DNA of 64,000 bases from Lachnospiraceae bacterium (GTDB lineage: Bacteria > Bacillota > Clostridia > Lachnospirales > Lachnospiraceae). Below the pieces are notes generated by a model, which worked only from the letters and a program-made list of their open reading frames with translations, ran no database searches and was not told the origin of the DNA. The stretch lies in contig BLLU01000133.1 of the NCBI GenBank assembly GCA_011959105.1, positions 1 through 64,000 of the forward strand, written 5' to 3'. How positions within the stretch are numbered: the first letter of the stretch is position 1; each line of letters begins with the position of its first letter. Both the position numbers and the translations under genes were made by a program. Shown here piece by piece: positions 45,526 through 54,103 of the stretch.

Positions 45526-47067
45526 ATGCGTATGGGATGGAAAGGTGTGAATCTCCATGTTTTATTGGTTGTCATGTGGCTGATGGTGTTATCGCTTGTG
45601 ACAGCAACGATTTGCATTCTGCTGCCTGGGGTTGAACACAGGATGCGGGAAGCTTTTGTGGAAATGCAGACTCACCGTCCGCTGGAGTCTTATCGTCACT
45701 TTCGATATCTGGCAAAAATGGAGGAACTGCAATCCTGGCTGGACATGTGGGAAAAGGGGGGATATGAGGCGGTATTTCTGTCCATGTATTCTCTTGAGTC
45801 TTTTGAGGAGGAGGATTTTCACAGCTATCGAGGTGTGGATACTTTAAAGATTGATCTTGTTTTTGAGAATGCTCTGGAACTGCAGGGGGCGCTCTCAAAG
45901 CTGCTGGCATGCCATACGCAGCCGCAGCGGATTTATCTGGGAATTGACCCCATGAAGCTGGAGCGGCATCTGCTCTGGGAGAGGGAACTGGACTGGCAGG
46001 CATCGGTTGCGGCATTTGTGGAGGAACAGGAAGAGATTGAATGGGAGATGCTTTTGGCATATCCTTCGTATGGGGAATGGCAGTCCATGACGGAAGAGGG
46101 ACGAGAGCAGGGTATCGCAGGATATGGGCGGGCCATGGAGGCGCTGACTTCTCTTGAAAATCTGCTGCTCTTTTATGTGGGAGATCAGGAGTGGCTGATC
46201 TGCAATGAGCAGAATTATGTGGGCGAGGGCGTACTCAACGCCAGTGTTACGCACAGACTGTTTCTGCATATTTTCTGTGACCAGGGCTATAGAGTGACGG
46301 CGGATAATCGGAAAGAACGACTGAGGGAATTGGAGGAGACCCTGGGTGCATGGAGGCAGGATCCGCCTTTTGTGAAGGAACGGTCGGATGTGGTCCTTGT
46401 GTTTCTGGGAGACAGTATGTTTGGAAATTATACGGACAGCACGGGTGTGCCCGGAGTGGTGGAGAATTTTACCAAGGCAAGATGCATTAACTGTGGGTAT
46501 GGGGGAATTTGCCTGGCCCAGGGAATGGGGGATATTTCCGGAATGGATGTAATAACCAATCTGTGCAGCGGACAGGTGGGTAATATACCAAAGGAAAAGG
46601 CGGCCTATGATGGAATACAGGAGTTTGCCGGGGTGAAGACTGACAGCGGACGGCTGGTGTTTATTCTCAATTACGGCGTCAATGATTATCTGTTTGGAAA
46701 CACTGTTAGCGCCGAGGATAAATATATGACGACCAGCTATCTTGGGGCCATGAGAACCGCTGTGGAACAACTCAGGGCCTCCTACCCTGACGCGGAGATT
46801 CTGATCCTGACGCCGGGATACATTACCTTTCAGAACTGCGGCACAGAAATTGTCGGCGAGAACGGTGCTCTTCTGGAGGAGTATGTGGAAGCGGCCCTGC
46901 AGGTGGCGCGGGAATATGATCTGCCATCAATCAATATGTATGCGGAGATGGAGGCGTATGCCCGGAATGAAAAAATATTGACCGCGGACGGCGTTCATCC
47001 CAATGAACAGGGGAGATTCTTTCTGGGAATGAAGCTCTGTGAGAAATTGAATGTTATGGCGCGGTAA
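45526..47067 (+). CDS. membrane-anchored SGNH/GDSL hydrolase-fold protein
   Basis: A 513-residue protein with one N-terminal membrane segment (about 11-35), an extracellular middle region of about 260 residues without a known match, and a C-terminal SGNH domain. FLGDSMFGNY (catalytic Ser), a later GYGGICL block with Gly, YGVNDY (Asn), and DGVHPNEQG (catalytic Asp-x-x-His) are in the right order. Such proteins attach or remove O-acetyl groups on cell-surface glycans. It ends the plus-strand series and a bidirectional terminator follows. A smaller paralog with the same blocks lies at 61870, so the two may act on different positions of one glycan. Confidence 0.8.
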   Translation: MRMGWKGVNLHVLLVVMWLMVLSLVTATICILLPGVEHRMREAFVEMQTHRPLESYRHFRYLAKMEELQSWLDMWEKGGYEAVFLSMYSLESFEEEDFHSYRGVDTLKIDLVFENALELQGALSKLLACHTQPQRIYLGIDPMKLERHLLWERELDWQASVAAFVEEQEEIEWEMLLAYPSYGEWQSMTEEGREQGIAGYGRAMEALTSLENLLLFYVGDQEWLICNEQNYVGEGVLNASVTHRLFLHIFCDQGYRVTADNRKERLRELEETLGAWRQDPPFVKERSDVVLVFLGDSMFGNYTDSTGVPGVVENFTKARCINCGYGGICLAQGMGDISGMDVITNLCSGQVGNIPKEKAAYDGIQEFAGVKTDSGRLVFILNYGVNDYLFGNTVSAEDKYMTTSYLGAMRTAVEQLRASYPDAEILILTPGYITFQNCGTEIVGENGALLEEYVEAALQVAREYDLPSINMYAEMEAYARNEKILTADGVHPNEQGRFFLGMKLCEKLNVMAR

Positions 47068-47112
47068 ATACCACCGGCGTATCCGGCTCAGGCCTGATCC
47101 GCCGGTGGTATT
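47067..47112. terminator. bidirectional terminator between convergent operons
   Basis: AATACCACCGGCG (47067-47079) pairs perfectly with CGCCGGTGGTATT (47100-47112), with a 20-nt loop that holds a second palindrome, TCAGGCCTGA. It separates the SGNH gene from the convergent pseC. Confidence 0.65.
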
Positions 47113-47134
47113 GTGATTCAGGGAAGAGAGAAGG

Positions 47135-48328
47135 TTATTTGGCGTAGTAATTGATGAGTTTTTCCACGATATGAATCACGTCCTCCACATCCCGGTCCGT
47201 CAGGGAGTAGTACAGAGGCAGGCTCATGGCTTCCCGGTAGTAGCGCTCTGCCTGGGGGCACAGACCCTTTTCGTAGCCCAGGCTTTCGTAGTAGGAATGC
47301 CAGTATACAGGAAGATAATGCACCTGGGAATGGATGCCCTCCGCCCCCAGGGCGTCAAAGAACTCCCGCCGGGTACAACGCAGCATTTCACTGCGCAGCC
47401 GCAGGATATACAGATGGCGGGTGGTGTCGGAGGCAGGGATTTCCCGCTGAACCTGCAGCTGGGGAATGCGGGAGAAGGCGGCGTCATACCGGGCCACAAT
47501 CTCTTTGCGGCGCCGGGAGAACCGCTCCAGCTTGTTCAGCTGGCTGAGAAGCAGCGCAGCCTGGATCTCCGTCATGCGGTAATTGAAGCCGAAGGCGGCC
47601 TGCTCGTTGTACCAGGGATCGTCCGTGGGATGGACCATCTGGCTGCGGTCCCGGGTGATGCCGTGGGCATGGAGCAGCACCAGTTTATCGTAGAGCTCCC
47701 TGCTGTCGGTGGTCACAGCCCCTCCTTCTCCCGCAGTCACGGTCTTTACCGGGTGGAAGCTGAAGGTGGTCATATCCGCCAGGCTGCCAATGGGCTGTCC
47801 CTTATAGCGGGTGCCGATGGAATGGGCGGCGTCCTCAATCAGCGTCAGGCGGTGCTCCCGGCAGATGGCTCTGATCTCATCCAGTTCCACCGCCTGGCCC
47901 GTGAAGTCCACGGCCACCACCGCCTTGGTGCGGGGAGTGATGCACGCCCGGATGGAGGCGGGATCAATATTGTAGGTATCGGGACGGATGTCCGCGAACA
48001 CCGGCTTAGCGCCGCAGTACAGGGCGCAGTTGGCACTGGCGGCAAAGGTGATGGGGCTGGTGATCACTTCGTCCCCGGGGCCGATTCCCGCCGCCAGCGC
48101 CGCGATATGCAGCGCCGCCGTGCCATTGCTCACGGCCACGCAGTATTTGGCCCCGGTGATGCGGCAGAGCATGCTCTCCAGTTCCCGGGTGCGGGGGCCG
48201 CAGGTCAGGCATTCACTCTGCAGGGTTTCCGTTACCGCACGGATATCTTCGTCGTCAATGTATTGATGCCCATAAGCAAGGGGCGTGGAGCGGACGGGCG
48301 TGCCGCCGCATATTGCCGGTTTTTCCAT
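47135..48328 (-). CDS. pseC: UDP-4-amino-4,6-dideoxy-L-AltNAc transaminase, pseudaminic acid step 2
   Basis: PLP-dependent aminotransferase of the DegT/DnrJ/EryC1/StrS family, 397 residues, which transfers an amino group from glutamate to C4 of the PseB product. YIDDEDIRAVTETLQSECLTCGP is shortened here to its key part, DIRAVTETLQSECLTCGP. VAVSNGTAALHIAALAAGIG binds the cofactor phosphate; LIEDAAHSIGT holds the PLP-binding Asp; FHPVKTVTAGEGGAVTT contains the Schiff-base lysine K195. The GG-rich N-terminal leader GGTPVRSTPLAYGHQYI is common in PseC. It is transcribed opposite to its pathway neighbours, with its own promoter at 48388-48416. Confidence 0.92.
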   Translation of the reverse strand: MEKPAICGGTPVRSTPLAYGHQYIDDEDIRAVTETLQSECLTCGPRTRELESMLCRITGAKYCVAVSNGTAALHIAALAAGIGPGDEVITSPITFAASANCALYCGAKPVFADIRPDTYNIDPASIRACITPRTKAVVAVDFTGQAVELDEIRAICREHRLTLIEDAAHSIGTRYKGQPIGSLADMTTFSFHPVKTVTAGEGGAVTTDSRELYDKLVLLHAHGITRDRSQMVHPTDDPWYNEQAAFGFNYRMTEIQAALLLSQLNKLERFSRRRKEIVARYDAAFSRIPQLQVQREIPASDTTRHLYILRLRSEMLRCTRREFFDALGAEGIHSQVHYLPVYWHSYYESLGYEKGLCPQAERYYREAMSLPLYYSLTDRDVEDVIHIVEKLINYYAK

Positions 48329-48387
48329 AGGATTACCTCTTTTCCGTCAGTCCTTTCCTGTCTGGATAAGGGCTTTTTAATGGTCCA

Positions 48388-48416
48388 ATCATAGCATATT
48401 TGCGGGACTATGGCAA
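48388..48416 (-). promoter_or_regulatory. sigma-A promoter of pseC
   Basis: On the minus strand: TTGCCA (48411-48416), 17-nt spacer, TATGAT (48388-48393) with TGC in front of the -10. It overlaps the last codon of the upstream membrane gene. Confidence 0.55.
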
Positions 48417-49988
48417 TAGGCCGGTATTTTTGCGGGGACGGAAGGCTTTCCGGGCCATTCCCAATCCCCGGGCCGCATAGGGCAGCAGAAGCAGGAAATA
48501 GGGGAAGATATAGCGGGAGTTGGCCTCCCATACCATGTGGAACAGGAATCCTCCCAGCACTGCCACCAGGCCCACATAGGGCAGCAGGGAGGGATGTTCT
48601 TCTCCCCTCCTGCGCATTCCCGCAAGGCATATCAGGGCGCCGCCGTAGACCAGCAGCTGGTACACATTGCAGAAGTGGTTGAAGGCGGGGGAGAGTTCTC
48701 CTTCGTAGAGGCTCTTCACAATCCGGATCCGGCCATCGGTGTGGTTCTGGGTGGCCTGTCTGCAAAAATAACTGCCGTCGGTCCACTGGGAGAGAAATTT
48801 GTCCGCGTAAAAATCCAGAGCGTAGCCGGGATCGGCGCGAAAGGCTTCCAGAGACGCCCTGATGGCGGCTTTGCTCTTTTGGGCGGTGACGGCGCTGTCC
48901 ATGTTGCTGGCCTCATAGGTGTAAAAATTAAAGCCGTTGTACCAGCCCCTCCCCCTGTCGGACTCCTGCATGCCCATGGCTATGTAGGAGAGGGCGGGCA
49001 CGCCGGTGCTCAGGGTATTACCCGCCCGGAACTCGTACACTTTCTGGATGGCCGGCAGGACGACGGCGCAGCACAGGGCCAGTCCGCCGGCCCAGAGCAG
49101 CAGCCGGTGCCTGTGGGTGCGAAGCCATTCCCAGAGGATTACGAGAACAATGGCGATGATTACAATCAGCGAATTCTTGCGCAGGGCTGCGGCCGCAGTC
49201 AGCATCAGCAGGCTGCAGGCCATGACCGCCAGGCGGCTTTTTCTGTGGGGGGAGGGCCTGTAAAAAAAGCGGAGCAGCAGATAGATTCCCCCGCTGAGAA
49301 AGGCAAAGGAAGGAATCTCCCCGTATACGAAGGAGGTATAGACCACCAGGGGCGCATTCAGCAGGGAGAGAAACAGATAGGCCACGGCCGCCTCATCTCC
49401 CCCGGGCAGCAGACAGACGGTTCTGTACTGGAAGTACACAATGGCGCAGGCCAGGGCCACATTGACGCATTGAAGAATGTGATAGGCCGCGTAAGAGACG
49501 GGCAGCAGGTTCCAAAGACGGATAATGCCTTCATAGAAAGCCACCAGGCCGATCTGCTGGGGATAGTAGGACAAGTAGGAGCCGGTGGGGTGGATCACCC
49601 CCGTCTGGCCCGATGCCAGCGACTGGGCGATGGCGTACACGCTGGCAGAATCGGCGGTGGGAAGGCTTCTGCCGAAGAGGATCAGAAACAGTCCCCAGAA
49701 GCATGTGAGCCCCAGGGCCAAAGCCAGGAGAAGAGACTTGAGCCTGTTTCCGGAACGGCTCAGCCGCAGCAGCGGAAACAGCAGCAGGAGCAGAAGGGCC
49801 ATACATGCCAGATGGAGAAGCACAGGCTCCCGGTGGGGGATGGAAGCCTGGGTGACCATCTCTTCCGCATAGTAGCCCCAGAAAAGGCTGCACAGGGTGA
49901 GGACTCCCAGGAGAATCAGGGTGAGCCCCCGCACTGCCGCAAGCCCCGCCTTGTAAACACCGTTTCCGATTTTATGTAATATGTTCAT
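48408..49988 (-). CDS. polytopic membrane protein, GT-C-like (intact paralog of the frameshifted gene)
   Basis: A 526-residue membrane protein with about eleven hydrophobic segments. It shares the order and wording of several blocks with the interrupted gene at 40750: two N-terminal helices, FVYGEIPSFAF, YIAMGMQESDRGRGWYNGFN in an outer loop, and GGFLFHMVWEANSRYIFPY near the C-terminus. DSASVYAIAQSLASGQ in the first outer loop is the likely acidic site. It has its own divergent promoter and lies 79 bp upstream of pseC on the same strand. Duplication within the locus is the simplest explanation. Transfer of a sugar outside the membrane is inferred. Confidence 0.72.
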   Translation of the reverse strand: MNILHKIGNGVYKAGLAAVRGLTLILLGVLTLCSLFWGYYAEEMVTQASIPHREPVLLHLACMALLLLLLFPLLRLSRSGNRLKSLLLALALGLTCFWGLFLILFGRSLPTADSASVYAIAQSLASGQTGVIHPTGSYLSYYPQQIGLVAFYEGIIRLWNLLPVSYAAYHILQCVNVALACAIVYFQYRTVCLLPGGDEAAVAYLFLSLLNAPLVVYTSFVYGEIPSFAFLSGGIYLLLRFFYRPSPHRKSRLAVMACSLLMLTAAAALRKNSLIVIIAIVLVILWEWLRTHRHRLLLWAGGLALCCAVVLPAIQKVYEFRAGNTLSTGVPALSYIAMGMQESDRGRGWYNGFNFYTYEASNMDSAVTAQKSKAAIRASLEAFRADPGYALDFYADKFLSQWTDGSYFCRQATQNHTDGRIRIVKSLYEGELSPAFNHFCNVYQLLVYGGALICLAGMRRRGEEHPSLLPYVGLVAVLGGFLFHMVWEANSRYIFPYFLLLLPYAARGLGMARKAFRPRKNTGLLP

Positions 49989-50026
49989 AATCCACCTCGC
50001 CGGATACCCCGCAATATTTGACCTAT

Positions 50027-50055
50027 ATTATAGAGGATGGGCAGCGATTATTCAA
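50027..50055 (-). promoter_or_regulatory. sigma-A promoter of the minus-strand membrane gene and pseC unit
   Basis: On the minus strand: TTGAAT (50050-50055), 17-nt spacer, TATAAT (50027-50032). Confidence 0.6.
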
Positions 50056-50089
50056 TGGATTATTTTCGGGAAGAAAATTCGATGTTACT

Positions 50090-50118
50090 TTGACCTGTCT
50101 GGCAAAATGTGCTATAAT
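50090..50118 (+). promoter_or_regulatory. strong sigma-A promoter of the right-hand glycan operon
   Basis: TTGACC (50090-50095), 17-nt spacer, TATAAT (50113-50118) preceded by TGC. It lies about 35 bp from the divergent promoter and should drive the GT52-like gene and the long operon through pseG. Confidence 0.8.
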
Positions 50119-50160
50119 ATCCCGAAACGCGGCATGTAAATAAGCGAGGACTTTCTGGTT

Positions 50161-51240
50161 ATGAAGGAACGCATCTATGTATGTCACACTTACTACCATG
50201 TATATGTGACATTTTTAAAGGAACTGAACCGCCCCGTGGAGCAGCGGGGACAGGCCACGCTGGTGCTCAGCAGCCTGTCCATAGATTTTGAGTGCCTTAA
50301 GGAGAGGGTGGAGGCCACCGGACTGTTTGAGGCTGTGGTGGAATTTGAGGAAAAGAGGGATACCGCTTTCCCGGAACTGGCAAAATACCGCCAGGACACG
50401 GGGAATCTGGTGAAAAATCTGGTAAACCGGGTCAGATTCACCCGGAAGTTTGCCCGGGCTCTGGCCCCCACCCTCCCGGTGGACTTTCGGGAGTACGGCC
50501 AGATCTATGTGTACTGCGACTCCGATCCCATCGGCTATTACCTGAATGTGTACAAGATCCCCTACCATGCGCTGGAAGACGGGCTGAACTGTCTCAAGAA
50601 CTATGACGCGGCCCGGTATGACAACCGGGGGCATTTTGGTCTGAAGGCTTTCCTGTCCCAGCGCTGCAATCTGATTTTTATTCAGAACGGATATGGGAAA
50701 TACTGTATAGATATGGAAGTAAATGATATTTCCCTGCTGAAGTATCCCTTCAGGAAATATGTGGAGCAGCCCCGTCAGGCACTGGTGGAGAGGCTGACCC
50801 GGGAAGATAAGGATATTATTCTGCGGGCCTTCGTGCGGGACATGGAGCGCCTGCGGGCACAGCTTACGGACCGGCAGGGTGAGGCCCCGGGAAGGGACAG
50901 GATCCTGATCCTGACGGATCCTCTGTGCACCCTGGAGATCCGGGAGCGGATTTTCCGGGATATCATCGCCATGTTTGAGCTGGAGGGACAGATTTTCCTA
51001 AAGCCCCATCCCAGGGATGAACTGGACTACCGGGCATTGTTCGGAGAGTACCCTCAGTTTGACCCCACCGTGCCCATGGAGATGCTTAACTTTTTCCCGG
51101 GCATCCGATTTAAAAAGGTGGTGGCTGTGCTGACAGAGGTGGGGGCCATCGGATACGCCGACGAGAAGGTGCGGCTGGGAGAGGATTTTATGGACAGGTA
51201 TGAGGACCCGCTGGTACATCGGCAGAACGAGCAGATCTGA
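50161..51240 (+). CDS. GT52-like glycosyltransferase, candidate nonulosonic acid transferase
   Basis: A 359-residue cytosolic protein with a two-lobed GT-B layout. RIYVCHTYYHVYVTFLKEL opens the first lobe; YHALEDGLNCLKNYD and FLKPHPRDELDYRALF are motifs shared with family GT52 and polysialyltransferase-like enzymes, which use CMP-sialic acids and place EDG and HP motifs in the active site. In a locus that makes CMP-pseudaminic acid this is the best candidate for the transferase that uses it. It is the first gene behind the strong promoter at 50090. Recognition is by motif and context, so another donor is possible. Confidence 0.7.
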   Translation: MKERIYVCHTYYHVYVTFLKELNRPVEQRGQATLVLSSLSIDFECLKERVEATGLFEAVVEFEEKRDTAFPELAKYRQDTGNLVKNLVNRVRFTRKFARALAPTLPVDFREYGQIYVYCDSDPIGYYLNVYKIPYHALEDGLNCLKNYDAARYDNRGHFGLKAFLSQRCNLIFIQNGYGKYCIDMEVNDISLLKYPFRKYVEQPRQALVERLTREDKDIILRAFVRDMERLRAQLTDRQGEAPGRDRILILTDPLCTLEIRERIFRDIIAMFELEGQIFLKPHPRDELDYRALFGEYPQFDPTVPMEMLNFFPGIRFKKVVAVLTEVGAIGYADEKVRLGEDFMDRYEDPLVHRQNEQI

Positions 51241-51307
51241 GCAGGCGGGCCGGGGGACTTACCCGACAGGCAGCGGCCGGAATCAAATGGAATGAGAGTG
51301 CAGAAAA

Positions 51308-53062
51308 ATGGGACGTATTCTAAAGAAGCTGAATATTTTACTGGATAAAACCCAGAAGAGGGCCATGGGAGGCCTGGTGGTGCTGATGGTGATCAGCGCG
51401 GGGCTGCAGACCCTGGGAGTGGGGATGATTCTCTCCGTGGTGCAGACGGTGATGGACCGTGAGGCCTTCCATAAGCCCGGCCTGCTCCACCAGGCGTATC
51501 TGCTGCTGGGAGGCGGGTCGGAACTGCGGTTTTCGGTGCTGGTGATGCTGGGGCTGGTGCTGGTGTATGTGGTCAAGAATCTGTTTCTGTTTTTTGAGCA
51601 GAGGGCCACGCTGGCTTTTGTCTATTCCAACCAGTTCCGCACCTCCGAGCGCATGATGCGCAACTATCTGCGCCGGAGTTATGAATTCTATCTGAATGCG
51701 GACACAGCGGTAATCCAGCGGAATATTACGGCCAATGTGAACAATATGTATGCTCTGATCCTGGCATTGCTGCAGCTGGTCTCCGACTGCATCGTATTTG
51801 CTTTCCTGGTGGCCTTTCTGCTGGTACAGGACGCGGGTATGACCATTCTGCTGGCCACGGTGATGATTCTGCTGCTGGCCTTGATCAAATGTGTGCTGAA
51901 GCCGGTGCTGCAGAAAGTGGCGGGGCAGCATCAGGACTGCTACAGCGGCCTGCTGAAATGGATTTCCCAGACGGTGCAGGGGGTCAAGGAGATCAAGATT
52001 GCCTGCAAGGAGCAATATTTTGTGGACGAGTATCTGAAATACGGCAACGGCTATGTGGGCGCGGCCAGGAAGAACGATCTGTACAGCCAGACTCCCAAGC
52101 TGTTGATTGAGACCGTGTGTGTGGCCTGCATGATCGGCTATGTAATCTATATGATGACAAACGGGGTGAGCAGCGCGGCCATGGTGACTACCCTGACGGC
52201 CTTCGCGGCGGCGGCCATCGCTCTGCTGCCCTGCGTCAACCGCATCAATAACCAGATGAACAAGATCGCGTTCTGCGAGCCCTTCCTGATGGCGGTGAGC
52301 GACGATCTGCAGCAGGAGATCAGCGGCGAAAACGTGGATATGAGTTATGCCACGGACACGGACGAAAAGCTGCCGGTGCGGGAGCGCATTGACTTACGGG
52401 GAATCGTCTATGCCTACCCGGGCACGGAGAAAAAGATCTTCGACCACGCGGACCTGACCATCCCCGTGGGCCGGAGCGTGGGTATCGTGGGAACTTCCGG
52501 CGCGGGCAAGAGCACGGTGGTGGATATTCTGCTGGGCCTGCTGCGGGCCCAGCAGGGGCGGATCACGGCAGACGGCGTGGATGTGATGGAACATTACCGG
52601 GCCTGGCTTAAGAACGTGGGATATATCCCCCAGATGATATTTATGCTGGACGATACCATCCGCCGGAATGTGTGCTTCGGCGTGCCCCGGGAACGGATTG
52701 ACGAGGACCGGCTGTGGGAAGCGCTGCGGGAGGCCCAGCTGGACGAGTTTATCAAGTCCCTGCCCGAAGGGCTGGAGACCAGCATCGGGGAGCGGGGCAT
52801 CCGCCTGTCCGGCGGGCAGCGGCAGCGCATCGGCATTGCCAGGGCGCTGTATCATGACCCGGAGGTGCTGATTCTGGACGAAGCCACTTCGGCGCTGGAC
52901 AATGACACCGAGGCGGCCATCATGGACTCCATCAACCGGCTTCAGGGCAAAAAGACCCTGATTATTATTGCCCACAGGCTTCAGACCATCGAGAAATGCG
53001 ATCTGGTATACCGGGTGCAGGACGGCAGGGCGCTGGTGGAGAGGGGAGGCGAACTGCTGTGA
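51308..53062 (+). CDS. ABC transporter with fused permease and ATPase (MsbA/PglK-type flippase)
   Basis: A 584-residue half-transporter with six membrane segments in residues 15-320 and an ATPase domain from about 355. GTSGAGKSTVVDILLG is Walker A, LSGGQRQRIGIARAL the ABC signature, VLILDEATSALD Walker B, and IIAHRLQTIEKCD the switch His. Size and order match lipid-linked oligosaccharide flippases such as PglK as well as MsbA-type exporters. No Wzx-type flippase was seen in the window, so this is the probable route of the undecaprenyl-linked glycan to the outer face. The next gene overlaps its stop codon. Confidence 0.9.
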   Translation: MGRILKKLNILLDKTQKRAMGGLVVLMVISAGLQTLGVGMILSVVQTVMDREAFHKPGLLHQAYLLLGGGSELRFSVLVMLGLVLVYVVKNLFLFFEQRATLAFVYSNQFRTSERMMRNYLRRSYEFYLNADTAVIQRNITANVNNMYALILALLQLVSDCIVFAFLVAFLLVQDAGMTILLATVMILLLALIKCVLKPVLQKVAGQHQDCYSGLLKWISQTVQGVKEIKIACKEQYFVDEYLKYGNGYVGAARKNDLYSQTPKLLIETVCVACMIGYVIYMMTNGVSSAAMVTTLTAFAAAAIALLPCVNRINNQMNKIAFCEPFLMAVSDDLQQEISGENVDMSYATDTDEKLPVRERIDLRGIVYAYPGTEKKIFDHADLTIPVGRSVGIVGTSGAGKSTVVDILLGLLRAQQGRITADGVDVMEHYRAWLKNVGYIPQMIFMLDDTIRRNVCFGVPRERIDEDRLWEALREAQLDEFIKSLPEGLETSIGERGIRLSGGQRQRIGIARALYHDPEVLILDEATSALDNDTEAAIMDSINRLQGKKTLIIIAHRLQTIEKCDLVYRVQDGRALVERGGELL

Positions 53063-54099
53063 AACTGAGCGTGATTGTGCCGGTGTACAATATGGCGGCA
53101 GAGGGCCGGCTGCAATTCTGCCTGGACAGCCTGGTAAACCAGACCATATCGGATTATGAAATCCTGGCGGTGGACGATGCCTCCACGGACCAGTCGCCGG
53201 AAATATTGCGGGAGTATGCCGAAAAATATCCCGGTAAACTGCGGGTGCTGACCCACCAAGTGAACAGGCGCCAGGGCGGAGCGAAAAACACGGGACTGAA
53301 AGCGGCTGCAGGAGAGTGGGTGGGCTTTATCGACAGCGACGACTGGGTGACCCCCGACTATTACGAGAAGCTGCTGCGCAGGGCGGAAGAGACCGGCGCG
53401 GACATGGTGGGCTGCGACTACAGCCTGGTGGATTCCCACACCTTTGAAGTGGGACGGGTGGTGCGGAACAATTCTGCGGAGCAGACCGGGGTGCTGGACC
53501 GGGAGAAACATGGCCGGCTGATCATGCGCTCCGGCAGTATGGTGATTAAGATTTACAGACACCAGGTGATTACGGAGAACCACCTGGATTTCCCGGAGGG
53601 AATTTTTTATGAGGACAACTGCGCAGGGCCGGTGTGGTCTCTGTATTTCAAAAGGTTCGAGCGGGTGGAGGAGCCTTTGTACTACTACTACCAGCATCAG
53701 ACGTCCACGGTGCATCATGTGTCCGAGGAGAAATGCCAGGACCGGATGAAGGCGGCGGCGCTCATGCTGGAGCAGTGCCGGGAAAGAGGCTTTTTGGAAC
53801 AGTATTACCCGGAAATCCAGTACCGGTTCACGGAACTGTACTATGGAGTGACTCTGTTTTCCTACATGCTGGGCTGTCCCCGCAGGAAGCTGTCTTTTGT
53901 GAGGGAATTGGGAAGGGGTATGCGGGAAACTTTCCCGGATTTTCAGGAGAATGCTTATTACCGGCAGTACACAGACCCGGAAGAGCAGCGGATGATTGCG
54001 CTGCAGATGCGGTCGGACGCCCGGTTTTTCTACTATTACGGGCTGAAAGTGTGGGTGCGGGGCGTGAAAAAGTTTGTTCGGGCAAGATTGCGGGGGTAG
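53059..54099 (+). CDS. glycosyltransferase family 2
   Basis: A 346-residue cytosolic GT-A enzyme. LSVIVPVYNMAAEGRLQFCL is the first strand and loop; ILAVDDASTDQSPEIL binds the nucleotide; FIDSDDWVTPDYYEKLL carries the metal-binding D-x-D. EDNCAGPVWSLY downstream is typical of EpsJ/WfgS-like enzymes. No membrane segments follow. The start is GTG 53059, which overlaps the TGA of the ABC gene and has GGAGG 9 nt upstream; the frame is open earlier inside the ABC gene, but that part is not homologous. It should add one sugar to the lipid-linked chain before flipping. Confidence 0.9.
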   Translation: MKLSVIVPVYNMAAEGRLQFCLDSLVNQTISDYEILAVDDASTDQSPEILREYAEKYPGKLRVLTHQVNRRQGGAKNTGLKAAAGEWVGFIDSDDWVTPDYYEKLLRRAEETGADMVGCDYSLVDSHTFEVGRVVRNNSAEQTGVLDREKHGRLIMRSGSMVIKIYRHQVITENHLDFPEGIFYEDNCAGPVWSLYFKRFERVEEPLYYYYQHQTSTVHHVSEEKCQDRMKAAALMLEQCRERGFLEQYYPEIQYRFTELYYGVTLFSYMLGCPRRKLSFVRELGRGMRETFPDFQENAYYRQYTDPEEQRMIALQMRSDARFFYYYGLKVWVRGVKKFVRARLRG

Positions 54100-54103
54100 C
54101 GGG

